In this document: piece after piece, positions 26,085 to 34,280 of the stretch
Layout of the letters: each line of letters opens with the position of its first letter
Position numbering within the stretch: position 1 is the stretch's first letter
Source: Halorientalis sp. LT38
GTDB lineage: Archaea; Halobacteriota; Halobacteria; Halobacteriales; Haloarculaceae
Direction: 5' to 3'
NCBI RefSeq assembly: GCF_037031225.1
Contig: NZ_JAYEZN010000001.1
Location: 2,666,001 to 2,730,000, forward strand
Length of the DNA: 64,000 bases
Translations under genes and position numbers: made by a program
The notes under the pieces: model-generated
The model's input: the letters and a program-made list of their open reading frames with translations, nothing else
Database searches by the model: none
What the model was told of the DNA's origin: nothing

Positions 26085-26489
26085 TCAGGACTCGCTCTCG
26101 GCTTCGGACTCTCCTTGGTGTTCGCGCTCCTCGGGATCGGTCTCGATCTGGACGGTCGTGCTGTCCGAGGGCGGCGTCTCTCCGTGTGTCTGGTCGCCTT
26201 CACCGATGTCGACGGGGAGGCGCTCCCGGATGTCGCTGGCGAAGGACTCGACGCGGTGGCGGACGGTCTGGGCCTGTTCCTCGAACTGCTCCACGTTCCG
26301 GGAGACCCGGTGGACGCGTTCCTTGGGGATCTGGTGCATCAGGTCGTTGCCCTCGTCGTCGGTCCCGGTCTTGACCATCCAGTGGTCGCGGGCGTAGACC
26401 ACGTTCTCGTTGTCCACGGTCTCCGTCACCGTCCCCTCATCGGGGTCCTCGTAGGTGATCGTGGCCTGGTCGAGTTCGATCTCGTCCAT
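26085..26489 (-). CDS. conserved haloarchaeal protein of unknown function
   Basis: A 134-residue acidic soluble protein. The N-terminal half (MDEIELDQATITYEDPDEGTV, then VYARDHWMVKTGTDDEGNDL) reads as a small beta-rich domain with a conserved look. The middle (VHRVSRNVEQFEEQAQTVRHRVESF) is an amphipathic helix, and the C-terminus is a disordered Glu/Ser tail. The ATG at 26489 begins the folded part; the frame continues upstream only as antisense-type sequence. I do not recognise the family well enough to name it. Confidence 0.75.
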   Translation of the reverse strand: MDEIELDQATITYEDPDEGTVTETVDNENVVYARDHWMVKTGTDDEGNDLMHQIPKERVHRVSRNVEQFEEQAQTVRHRVESFASDIRERLPVDIGEGDQTHGETPPSDSTTVQIETDPEEREHQGESEAESES

Positions 26490-26539
26490 GGCCTCGGGTA
26501 CGACGCGAGAACGTATATCCGCTGTGTCAGTGGATCGCA

Positions 26540-27055
26540 CTAACCGCCGCGACAGGTCACCGTGGCCGAATCCGACCCGTTCGCGCCGATCACGAGCCGG
26601 GCGTCGAGGACGGCGTTCGACTGTCCGCACCCCAACTGGCCGTAGTCGGTGACGCGCTCGCCGCCGCGCGGCCAGTAGGCGTAGACGACCGTCGCGGGGC
26701 CGTCCACGCCGTAGGTCGCACCCGTTCCGCTCCCAGGGGTGAGGCGGTAGGAGCGGCGCTGGACGTCGTCGCCCCGGACGGCGAAGTCGGTCACGTTCGC
26801 GAGCGCGGCCGGCGGAATCGCCGAGACGTTCGAGCCGACCACCCGGCGCGTCGAGCCGTTGCGGTAGGTGAGGTCGATCCCGTCGTACTCGCCGGTCACC
26901 ACGGCTATCCGGACCTCCTGGGCCGACGCGTGCTCGTTGGTGACCGAGACCGAGACGTTCGTCCCGGTCGCGGGGTCCTCGGCGGGGGCGGTACAGCCGG
27001 CCGCGAGCAGCGCCAGGGCGAACAGCAGCGCACAGGCGAGCGGGCGTCGAGACAC
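26540..27055 (-). CDS. haloarchaeal lipoprotein, unknown function
   Basis: A 171-residue secreted lipoprotein. The signal segment (RRPLACALLFALALLAAGC) ends in a clear lipobox LAAGC, so the mature protein would be lipid-anchored through that cysteine on the outer face of the membrane. The remainder is a beta-rich domain with NVS/NGS glycosylation-type sites and two further cysteines near the end (GCGQS and TCRGG) that may pair. The start is a GTG at 27055, which places the signal peptide at the N-terminus. It is divergent from the FAD oxidoreductase at 27158. No function can be assigned. Confidence 0.8.
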   Translation of the reverse strand: MSRRPLACALLFALALLAAGCTAPAEDPATGTNVSVSVTNEHASAQEVRIAVVTGEYDGIDLTYRNGSTRRVVGSNVSAIPPAALANVTDFAVRGDDVQRRSYRLTPGSGTGATYGVDGPATVVYAYWPRGGERVTDYGQLGCGQSNAVLDARLVIGANGSDSATVTCRGG

Positions 27056-27157
27056 GGCGACACCGGCGCACGCGGGGTATAAAAATCCGCCGGCGTGGTG
27101 ACTGTCCCGGCGCGGTCGAAGGCAACGCACATGTGCCCGCCGGGCGGACGGGTCGAC

Positions 27158-28468
27158 ATGATCGGCGTCGTCGGCGGCGGGGTGGCGGGACTGGCCGCAG
27201 CCTACCGGCTGCAGCGGGCCGGCCACGAGGTACGGGTGTTCGAGGCGAGCGACGACGTGGGCGGCCTCGCGGCCGTCTACGAGACCGCGGGCGACCCCAT
27301 CGAGAAGTTCTACCACCACCTCTCGAAGTCGGAGGAGACCATCGTCGAACTGGCCGACGAGCTGGGACTCGGGGAACGAATCGAGTGGCGCGTCGGAAAG
27401 AACGCCTACTACGTCGACGGCGTGGTCCATCCGCTCGACAAACCCTGGGAGATCCTCGCCTACCCGCACCTCTCGCTGTACGACAAGTTCCGGCTGACGA
27501 TGCTCACGATGGAGGTGGACGTCCGCGGCGGACTCCCCTCGTTCGACACCTACGACGACCTCGAAGCGTTCGAGGACGTGCCCGTCACGGATTTCTTGTA
27601 CGAGCACACGACCAGGAGCGTCTACGAGAACTTCTGGGAGCCCCTGCTGGACGCGAAGTTCGGCTCTCGGAAAGCCGACGTCAGCGCCGCCTGGCTGCTT
27701 GGCCGGGTCAAGTTCCGCGGCGAGCGCGACCTCCTCCGTGGCGAGATCCTGGGCTATCCCGAGGGTGGGTTCGCGCCGTTCCTCGACGCCCTGGTCGAGG
27801 CCGTCGGCCGGGAGAACGTGACCACAGGCGCACGCGTGACCGACCTCGCGACCGCGGACGGGGCCGTCGAGTCGCTGACCGTCGAGACCGCCGGGGAATC
27901 CGAGTCCCACGAGGTCGACGGCGTGGTCGTCGCCGCGATGCCGAACGTGCTGGAGGCACTCACCGGCTACCCCTGCGAGATCGACTTCCAGGGGACGGTC
28001 TGCTCGGTCTGGAGCCTCGAGGAGTCACTGACCGACACCTACTGGTTGAACGTCGCCGACGAGGCGCCCTTCGGCGTGTTCATCGAGCACACGAACTTCG
28101 TGCCGCCCGAGCGCTACGGCGGCGAACACCTCTACTACACCGCCAGCTACGTCCAGGATCTCGACGAGGACCTCTGGCAGATGGACGACGACGAGGTCGA
28201 GGACCACTGGCGCGAGGGCATCGCCGACCTGTTCCCCGGCTTCGACTCGACCACTCTCAACTGGGTCGAAACAGCGAGCAACCCCCGGACGGCACCGGTC
28301 TACGAGCGCGGCTACCTCGATATGGTGATCCCTTACGACCTCTCCGAGCCGGTCGCCGAGGGCGTCACCTACGCCGGCATGGCCAGCCGCGCCCAGTACC
28401 CCGAACGGAGCCTCAACGGGGCCATCGAGGCCGGGTTCGCCGCCGCCGACGCGCTCGCACGCCGGTGA
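27158..28468 (+). CDS. NAD(P)/FAD-dependent amine-oxidase-type oxidoreductase
   Basis: A flavoprotein of 436 residues. The N-terminal Rossmann motif GVVGGGVAGLAAAYRLQRAG (residues 3-22) is followed by VFEASDDVGG, the FAD-binding pattern of the protoporphyrinogen-oxidase/amine-oxidase superfamily. The C-terminal flavin-contact motif is YAGMASRAQYPERSLNGAIEAG. Haloarchaeal members are annotated only as oxidoreductases; relatives act on carotenoids, porphyrins or sugar nucleotides. The ATG at 27158 is chosen because it lies two residues before the Rossmann strand. No neighbouring pathway genes help to fix a substrate. Confidence 0.85.
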   Translation: MIGVVGGGVAGLAAAYRLQRAGHEVRVFEASDDVGGLAAVYETAGDPIEKFYHHLSKSEETIVELADELGLGERIEWRVGKNAYYVDGVVHPLDKPWEILAYPHLSLYDKFRLTMLTMEVDVRGGLPSFDTYDDLEAFEDVPVTDFLYEHTTRSVYENFWEPLLDAKFGSRKADVSAAWLLGRVKFRGERDLLRGEILGYPEGGFAPFLDALVEAVGRENVTTGARVTDLATADGAVESLTVETAGESESHEVDGVVVAAMPNVLEALTGYPCEIDFQGTVCSVWSLEESLTDTYWLNVADEAPFGVFIEHTNFVPPERYGGEHLYYTASYVQDLDEDLWQMDDDEVEDHWREGIADLFPGFDSTTLNWVETASNPRTAPVYERGYLDMVIPYDLSEPVAEGVTYAGMASRAQYPERSLNGAIEAGFAAADALARR

Positions 28469-28529
28469 GTGTCAAACCGGCCTTTGACTCACCAGAAGAC
28501 AGGTTATCCGTGGCCGTCTCCGATCGGGC

Positions 28530-29189
28530 ATGAAACGCCGCACAGTACTGGCAGCCTTCGGTACGGCCACGGTCGCGACTGCAGGGTGTCTCGATCGGTC
28601 CGGGAACGGATCGACGCCGACCGATACAGACGGACCGGGGACCGGTGGCGGGACGGAGACACCCGCCGGGACCGCAACCGACGAGATACGGAGCCCGACG
28701 GCCCCCTCAGGCAGATTCGACGGGGAGGAGTGTCCCACCTTCAGCGACAGCGTCGACCGGACGGTCTGTTTCCACGCGCTGGAAACCGGGTCGACCGAGG
28801 TGTGGGTTGAACCCGACCGGGAACTGTTCGAGCCGACGACCGACGACGACACGGTGGAGACGATCACGTTCACGCTCCACAACCAGTCCGGCGGCTCGTT
28901 CGGCCTGAACCCCTACGCCTGGTCGATAAAGCGTCGGACGGCCGACGGCTGGGAACACGTCGCGCCCGAGGAATACGTCGAACCGTGGTACACTCTCCCG
29001 GACGGCGAGACCTACAACTGGCGGTTGAGCGTCGAGACCCACCCCTCAGGGGAGCGGGAGGAGCAAATGACACTGGTCGAAGACCTCGAATCGGGCATCT
29101 ACGCGTTCGCGATCACGGGATCTCCGGGCGGGGAAGCGGGCGGATCGACCCGTTTCGAGTGCGTCGCGCTGTTCGAGGTCCAGCGATAA
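28530..29189 (+). CDS. Tat-exported lipoprotein, unknown function
   Basis: A 219-residue protein beginning MKRRTVLAAFGTATVATAGC: a twin arginine, a short hydrophobic stretch and a lipobox ending in Cys20. This is the usual haloarchaeal Tat-lipoprotein signal. A Gly/Thr/Asp-rich linker to about residue 60 is followed by a compact domain with cysteines in EECPTF, TVCFHAL and near the end (FECVAL). The segment TITFTLHNQSGGSFGLNPYAW resembles an Ig-like beta-sandwich. It stands 61 bases after the FAD oxidoreductase and may be independent. Function is not known. Confidence 0.82.
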   Translation: MKRRTVLAAFGTATVATAGCLDRSGNGSTPTDTDGPGTGGGTETPAGTATDEIRSPTAPSGRFDGEECPTFSDSVDRTVCFHALETGSTEVWVEPDRELFEPTTDDDTVETITFTLHNQSGGSFGLNPYAWSIKRRTADGWEHVAPEEYVEPWYTLPDGETYNWRLSVETHPSGEREEQMTLVEDLESGIYAFAITGSPGGEAGGSTRFECVALFEVQR

Positions 29190-29204
29190 TCGGTCGTTCT
29201 CCGG

Positions 29205-29801
29205 TCAGTCCGCGCCGGCCTCGTCGGAGTCGACGCCGGGCGCCTCGCTCGGGTCGACGTCTTCGGGTTCGTCCTGCCCGCCGACGACGACCTCGCCGTC
29301 GTCGGTCTCGACGTACACGTCGTCGGCGAAGCCGCCCTCGGCGTGAGGGTGTTCGGGGTCGTCGAGTTTCTCGGGGGTCGAGGGAGCCTCGGGGATCCCG
29401 CCAGCGGGGCGGAAGTCGCCCAGGGGGTCGTCGATGGTGATTCCCCAGCGCTGGAAGAAGTCGGCGTAGCGGTCGTAGTGGGCCTCGAGCTCGTCGCTCG
29501 GGAACTCCATCATCTCCGTCCAGCCGTGGTTGTAGAAGTCGAAGTTGGCCTGGACGTGCGTGATCTCCCGGGCCTCGGCCTCCGTGTAGCCGGCGTCGAG
29601 CGCCGCGACGTAGGTGTCCATCGTGGCGTCGAAGAACTCGTCGAGGTGCGCGCGCCGGGCCTCGCGGTGGTCGGCGTCTGCCTTCTCCAGGAAGATGCCC
29701 GTGTGGAGGTCGACCAGCTTGTCGTTGACCCGCTGGCCGATGACGGGCGCCGTCAGCGCCTTCTTGGCGGCCCAGTGGCGCACGTTCTGTCGGAGTTTCA
29801 T
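29205..29801 (-). CDS. haloarchaeal DUF6149-like protein
   Basis: A 198-residue soluble protein, mostly alpha-helical to about residue 130 (MKLRQNVRHWAAKKALTAPV, then HREARRAHLDEFFDATMDTY and NFDFYNHGWTEMMEFP). An acidic disordered C-terminal tail with EPED/VDSDEAG repeats follows. It matches a haloarchaea-restricted family that I recall as DUF6149; the number is from memory. The ATG at 29801 is preferred over an in-frame GTG three codons upstream because the family begins MKLRQN. Function unknown. Confidence 0.75.
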   Translation of the reverse strand: MKLRQNVRHWAAKKALTAPVIGQRVNDKLVDLHTGIFLEKADADHREARRAHLDEFFDATMDTYVAALDAGYTEAEAREITHVQANFDFYNHGWTEMMEFPSDELEAHYDRYADFFQRWGITIDDPLGDFRPAGGIPEAPSTPEKLDDPEHPHAEGGFADDVYVETDDGEVVVGGQDEPEDVDPSEAPGVDSDEAGAD

Positions 29802-30002
29802 CGGTGACACGCCTAGGGCCGGAACGGCCTAAAACGTCCCGACTCGCGGCGACCGGGGGTCCAGCGGGTGAGTCGACTACTCGGGACCGGTCTGGGCGGA
29901 TGGGAAGCGAGGGTGCCCCGGGTCCGACCCCGCGACGGTACGGTCCCGCGAAACTCTCTCGGATAGCAATGCACATTAGGCCCGGTATGCAAACGACGAG
30001 TT

Positions 30003-31253
30003 ATGAGCGCGTCGCACGTCATCATCGGAGACGGCATCGCGGGGAGTTCCGCCGCGGAGACGATCCGGGAACAGGACCCCGATGCCGACATCACCGTCGT
30101 CACCGAGGAGGGTGAGGCGCTGTACAACCGGATCCTCATCAAGGAGTTCGCCAAGGGGAAACTCCCGGAGGCCCCCATCTCGATCCACGAGGAAGACTGG
30201 TACGCCGAGCGGGACATCGACCTCGCGCTCGACACCGTGGTGACGGGCGTCGACACCGACGAGAAGGTGGTCCGCACCCACGAGGGCGACGACATCGAGT
30301 ACGACAAACTCCTCGTCGCGACCGGCGGCACGCCCACGCAGCTCCCCGTCGAAAACTCGGACGCCGAGGGCATCCACCACTTCTGGACCTTCCAGGACGC
30401 CCGCGCCATCCGGGAGCACGCGGACGAGTCCGAGACCGGCATCGTCATCGGGGCGGGCCTGCTGGGCATCGACCTGGCGGCTATCTGCGGTGCGCAGGAC
30501 GTGGAGGCGAACTACCTGATGCGGGGCAACCGCTGGTGGCGCTACGCCCTCTCGCTCGACGGGGCGCAGATCATCCACGACGCGCTCGCGGAGAACGGCG
30601 TCACCCCGGTCTTCGACTCCGGTGTCGACCGCTTCACGGTCGACGACGACGGCCACGTCACGGGCGCGGTCGACCCCAACGGCGACGAGTTCGACGGCGA
30701 GTTCGTCGGCGTCGCCATCGGGCTCGACTTCAACACCGAGTTCCTCGGCGACACGGACCTGGAACTCGACGACGGGGTCGTCGTCGACGAGTACATGCAG
30801 ACGAACGTCGAGGACGTCTACGCGGCGGGCGACATCACGCGCTTTTACGACACCATCATCGGCGAGTACACGCAGAACGGGGCCTGGGGCTCGGCCAAGG
30901 AGCAGGGCGCCGTCGCCGGCCAGAACATGGTCGCCGACGACGAAGCCGAAGCGTTCCGCTGGGTCTCCTCGTACTCGATCACCCACTTCGACTTCCCCTT
31001 CCTCTCCTTCGGCCACCCGACGCTGGGCGACGACCACGCAGAGCGCAAGTACTCCGACACCGAGTGGCGCCGCATCGCCTTCAAGGACGGCAAGGTCGTC
31101 GGCGGCGTCCTCATCGGCGACCTGGCCCCCCAGTCGAAGTACAAGCAGCTGATCCGCGAGGAACGCGAGGTCGCCGACCAGAAGGAGGTCCTCCTCCAGC
31201 AGAGCGTCGACCTCGACGAACTGGACGCCCCCGCGACCGCCGAGTCCGAGTAG
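30003..31253 (+). CDS. NAD(P)/FAD-dependent pyridine-nucleotide oxidoreductase (NirB/rubredoxin-reductase-like)
   Basis: A 416-residue two-dinucleotide-domain flavoprotein. The FAD motif IIGDGIAGSSAAETIRE is at residues 7-23, the NAD(P) motif IVIGAGLLGIDLA near 145-158, and the third signature DVYAAGDITRF near 268-278. There is no CxxC redox pair in the first domain, so it belongs to the rubredoxin/NirB-type reductases rather than the lipoamide dehydrogenases. Its electron acceptor is unknown and no rubredoxin or nitrite reductase lies nearby. The ATG at 30003 is supported by an acattagg TATA-like box about 30 bases upstream. Confidence 0.88.
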   Translation: MSASHVIIGDGIAGSSAAETIREQDPDADITVVTEEGEALYNRILIKEFAKGKLPEAPISIHEEDWYAERDIDLALDTVVTGVDTDEKVVRTHEGDDIEYDKLLVATGGTPTQLPVENSDAEGIHHFWTFQDARAIREHADESETGIVIGAGLLGIDLAAICGAQDVEANYLMRGNRWWRYALSLDGAQIIHDALAENGVTPVFDSGVDRFTVDDDGHVTGAVDPNGDEFDGEFVGVAIGLDFNTEFLGDTDLELDDGVVVDEYMQTNVEDVYAAGDITRFYDTIIGEYTQNGAWGSAKEQGAVAGQNMVADDEAEAFRWVSSYSITHFDFPFLSFGHPTLGDDHAERKYSDTEWRRIAFKDGKVVGGVLIGDLAPQSKYKQLIREEREVADQKEVLLQQSVDLDELDAPATAESE

Positions 31254-31313
31254 CCGACCGAACAGTCGAGTTCCGGACCTACATTTTTCAGCTATCGGGA
31301 CGAACCGCCGACC

Positions 31314-31505
31314 ATGCCCGGTCGTCCCTCGCAATCGAGACCCCTCCAGATGGTCGGCGCGCTCGTCGCGCTCGTGGCCGTCGTCGGGACCGTCGCCTTC
31401 GGGTGGCGCTGGGGGAGCGGTGACCCGCTTCCGACGGTCCTCGGCGTCACTGCCGCCGCAGTCGCCGTCGGCTGGACACTGTACCGCCGCTTCGACCTGG
31501 GGTAG
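31314..31505 (+). CDS. small membrane protein
   Basis: A 63-residue protein with two probable membrane helices (QMVGALVALVAVVGTVAFGW and TVLGVTAAAVAVGWTLYRRF) and a basic N-terminus. The ATG at 31314 lies about 25 bases after the AT-rich acatttttca (31281-31290), the right distance for a leaderless transcript, which supports a real gene. No family is recognised and the small size limits certainty. Confidence 0.65.
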   Translation: MPGRPSQSRPLQMVGALVALVAVVGTVAFGWRWGSGDPLPTVLGVTAAAVAVGWTLYRRFDLG

Positions 31506-31597
31506 GCCGCCGTCCCTCGTGACGCCGCGTCGTCGCAGCCGCCTCGGTGAGCGGCCGTACCGAAGGCGTTTTCTCCGGCCCGGGCCCACCGGGAGGT

Positions 31598-32011
31598 ATG
31601 AACGGTGGCGGGAGCGGCGACATGACCCTGGCGTTCGATCTGAGCGCGCTGAAGGAGCTCGAACACCCGGACGCGGTGTTCAACGACGCGCGCCAGTGGA
31701 GCGAGTACGTCGGCGTCGTCTCCGAGAAGCCGACCTACGTCGTGACCAACTTCACGCGCAAACACCGGATCCGCCAGGACTTCTTCTCGGGCCCGCGCGG
31801 CCGCGAAGAGAGCCTGGAGAACGTCAAACGCCAGTTCGAGACCGAACGCCACGTCTTCGTCGGTACCGACGACGAGGACGAGGCCCTCGCCGACGCCGTC
31901 GGCTGGGAGTTCCTCCACGTCGAGGACGCCGCCGAGGCGGCGGACTGGGAACTCGGCAACCCCGAGGGCCCCGACCAGCAGGTCGAAGACAGCCGCGACG
32001 ACTGGCCCTGA
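31598..32011 (+). CDS. conserved haloarchaeal protein (DUF7124-like)
   Basis: A 137-residue soluble protein. The domain spans MTLAFDLSALKELEHP, ARQWSEYVGVVSEKPTYVV, NFTRKHRIRQDFFSGPRG and an ETERHVFVGTDDEDEALA segment, an alternating strand-helix pattern. An acidic tail follows. It resembles a haloarchaeal family I recall as DUF7124, with low certainty about the number. The ATG at 31598 follows a GGGAGGT ribosome-binding-like motif by one or two bases; a second ATG nine codons inside is an alternative. Function unknown. Confidence 0.75.
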   Translation: MNGGGSGDMTLAFDLSALKELEHPDAVFNDARQWSEYVGVVSEKPTYVVTNFTRKHRIRQDFFSGPRGREESLENVKRQFETERHVFVGTDDEDEALADAVGWEFLHVEDAAEAADWELGNPEGPDQQVEDSRDDWP

Positions 32012-32111
32012 CCGACTCGCTTCGCATCGTCCGCGCTCGCCCCGCGCACCGTCCCGAGCGCTCCCCGACGCCGAACGACACTGTTTTGGGCCGTGTGGTT
32101 GTCTACCCGAC

Positions 32112-32945
32112 ATGTCCATCGATATCGGTGCGGTCCTCCACGAGGGAATCGATCGGCTGGCGTCGGCCCCGGGCCTCACGCTCGTCGGTGCCTTCCTCGC
32201 GCTCGGACTCGCGAACGTCGTCGTCACCCAGTCGATGACGGTGGCCTTCGTCGAGTTCGTGGTCGACGAGTTGGGCCCGCAACTGTCCGAGACCCGCGAA
32301 CTGGAGCAGTTCCGCCAGTCCACCGGTCCGACCCCCTTTGCCGTCTCGCTGGCACCGTCGCTTCTGGCCGTGCTCTTCCTCCTGCTCGCGGTCGTGACCG
32401 AAGCCCTCAGCGTCGTCGCCGTGCGGGTCTTCGCCGGCGACGCGGACGATCCGTGGACGGGCGCGACCGACCGGCTGCCGATGGCGACGCTCAACGCGTT
32501 CGTCGCGGGCATCCTGGCGTTCGTGCTGATCGCGCTCGCGTTCGTCGTCGGCCTGATCGGGTTGATCGTGGGCGGGTTCGTCCTGGCCGCGTTCGTCGCC
32601 ATCTCCCTGCTGTTCGTCCGGCAGGAGGTCGCCCTCGAGGACGAGAACTTCCTCGGCGCGCTGAGCGAGAGCTGGGACCGGGCGAAGGGGAACCGCTGGC
32701 AGTTGCTCGCCCTCATTTTGCTGTTCGGCGTCCTCGGCGCGTCCGTCGGCGTCGTCGGCGGCCTCGGGAGCTTCCTCGGGCCGGAGGCGAGTACCATCCT
32801 CAGCGTGACCTTCGGGGCGATCACGGGCGCGTTCGGCATCGCGGCGACGACGCGAGCCTACGAACAGCTCCGGGGGCCCGAGGAGACTGACGAGACGACG
32901 GATTTCGACGACGGCGAGGAGTGGGACGACCCCGCCGGGGTCTGA
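32112..32945 (+). CDS. polytopic membrane protein (DUF7847-like)
   Basis: A 277-residue integral membrane protein with about five or six hydrophobic segments (residues ~20-45, 75-105, 125-175 as a pair, 195-225, 230-250) and an acidic C-terminus. The central LFVRQEVALEDENFLGALSESWDRAKGNRW loop is typical of a haloarchaeal family distantly like the membrane domain of glycerophosphodiesterases. The start MSIDIGAVLHEGIDRL at 32112 follows a short AT-rich patch. No catalytic motif is visible; function unknown. Confidence 0.78.
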   Translation: MSIDIGAVLHEGIDRLASAPGLTLVGAFLALGLANVVVTQSMTVAFVEFVVDELGPQLSETRELEQFRQSTGPTPFAVSLAPSLLAVLFLLLAVVTEALSVVAVRVFAGDADDPWTGATDRLPMATLNAFVAGILAFVLIALAFVVGLIGLIVGGFVLAAFVAISLLFVRQEVALEDENFLGALSESWDRAKGNRWQLLALILLFGVLGASVGVVGGLGSFLGPEASTILSVTFGAITGAFGIAATTRAYEQLRGPEETDETTDFDDGEEWDDPAGV

Positions 32946-32998
32946 CTCGCCGGGGCGACCCGCGGCGTTTAACCGGGCGCAGGTGGTAGCCGGCGGCG

Positions 32999-33532
32999 AT
33001 GGCAGAACCGCGCGTCCCGGGCGGCGGGAGCGACCGGCTCGAGTTGGCCTGCGGCGAGTCCGTCAGCCCCCGCGACCTCGACCTGGGGGTCCGGGAGTAC
33101 GACTGCGACTGCGGCGACGCCCACGGGGTCGTGATGGACGTCCACCCGCTGGGGCGGTTCGTCCCGGAGTCGCTGGCCGACGTGTTGCGGGCGACGGTCG
33201 AACCCGCCGACGAGTTCGACGAGTTCACGACGGCTCACCTGATGGGGATGCTCATCGAGGAGTTCCCCGAACTGGTCGCGAGCGCGGACCTCTCTGACGA
33301 CGGTGACGTGGGCTACGGCGCCGTCTGGATCACCGACTTCGACGCCCGACGGCTCCACGAGGTCGTCGTCGAACTCCTCGTCGAGTTGATGGAACACGCC
33401 ATGAGCCACGCCGGCGACGACGACGCCATGGCCGAGTTCGAAGAACAGATGCTCGAGTTCGACGTGAGCGAGTTCGTCGAGCGGTATCGGGCCGAACGGG
33501 AGTTCGAGTCCGAACACGACACGGCGATCTGA
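32999..33532 (+). CDS. haloarchaeal DUF5815-like protein
   Basis: A 177-residue acidic soluble protein with two cysteine/histidine clusters near the N-terminus (LACGESV and YDCDCGDAHGVVMDVH, about residues 16-48) that could bind a metal. A helical region follows: HLMGMLIEEFPELV, then ARRLHEVVVELLVELMEHAM. It matches a haloarchaeal family I recall as DUF5815. The last codons and the stop lie inside an 11-base perfect hairpin (33515-33525/33533-33543), and the 3' end is partly duplicated 114 bases downstream. Function unknown. Confidence 0.8.
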   Translation: MAEPRVPGGGSDRLELACGESVSPRDLDLGVREYDCDCGDAHGVVMDVHPLGRFVPESLADVLRATVEPADEFDEFTTAHLMGMLIEEFPELVASADLSDDGDVGYGAVWITDFDARRLHEVVVELLVELMEHAMSHAGDDDAMAEFEEQMLEFDVSEFVERYRAEREFESEHDTAI

Positions 33533-33646
33533 GCCGTGTCGTGGGCCGCGAGTACTCCCAGGGGAGTCCCGGGAGCGGGAGCGACCGGGACGTCGGTGGA
33601 CGCTGTCCACCGGTGGTTCGAGTCCGAACACGACACGGAGATCTGA
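33502..33646. repeat. direct repeat duplicating the 3' end of the DUF5815-like gene
   Basis: The 31 bases at 33502-33532, which encode the last residues and stop of the upstream gene, recur at 33616-33646 with one mismatch, including the in-phase TGA. The first copy forms a hairpin with 33533-33543 (gccgtgtcgtg); the second copy lacks that right arm. This looks like a short tandem duplication followed by divergence. Confidence 0.85.
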
Positions 33647-33708
33647 AGAGCGGAGCGTCTGACGAGTGTCTGACGCCGTTTAATGTGTTTGCAGGCCAAG
33701 ACTATAGT

Positions 33709-33936
33709 ATGCGATTCCGTCGGAGCGAGTTCGAGCGGATCCGCGCCGTCTGTGCGGACGCGGACGCAGACGAGCCGCTGACGGCGCGAGAGATTCTGGC
33801 CCTGCTCGAGGAGTCGGGCGAGGGGTTCGACAGCGCCCACCAGGTCGCGACCGTGCTGGGGCGTCGCGCCGACACCGACGAGGTCGAGGTCATCCGCGAG
33901 CAGCCCTACAAGTACCGCTTCGCGGACGGGTCCTGA
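33709..33936 (+). CDS. small conserved haloarchaeal protein
   Basis: A 75-residue protein, MRFRRSEFERIRAVC followed by two helices (LTAREILALLEESGEG and SAHQVATVLGRRAD) and a beta hairpin (EVEVIREQPYKYRF). This is the outline of a winged-helix-like fold, so a DNA- or RNA-binding role is possible but not shown. A TATA-like tttaatg (33679-33685) ends 23 bases before the ATG, supporting the start and a leaderless message. I do not recognise a named family. Confidence 0.75.
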   Translation: MRFRRSEFERIRAVCADADADEPLTAREILALLEESGEGFDSAHQVATVLGRRADTDEVEVIREQPYKYRFADGS

Positions 33937-34280
33937 GGCGTCCACGGGGCGGAACGGGACGGAACCTCTTGGCTGTCGAGTAGGACTGACCGGGATAGTT
34001 TTGGTGGTCTGTCCGCACTGGTACCGATATGCGAGGCCCGTTGCCCGAGGCCGGGGCCAGTAGCGGTCGCGGTCGTCGTCCGACTCGCCGGACTCGGCGC
34101 GGTGCAGTCGCGTCCGCGAGCCTGGGCGCCGTCGGTCCGGCAGGGGACCGGCACCGAACGGCGGGCGCGCGTCGGTCCGTGAGGGGCCGCGGGGCGACCG
34201 CGTCGGCTCGTGCGGCCTCGGGAGCGGTAGTCGAATACATAAGGGATATAGCGGCGACGAGTAAACGTAAGCGCAACACA
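33937..34280. other. 344-base intergenic region with promoter of the solute-binding protein
   Basis: No gene is supported here although a frame stays open through it. The sequence atacataagggatata (34235-34250) lies 31-46 bases before the ATG of the solute-binding protein and is the probable TATA region. The remaining part is GC-rich spacer without evident repeats. Confidence 0.55.
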
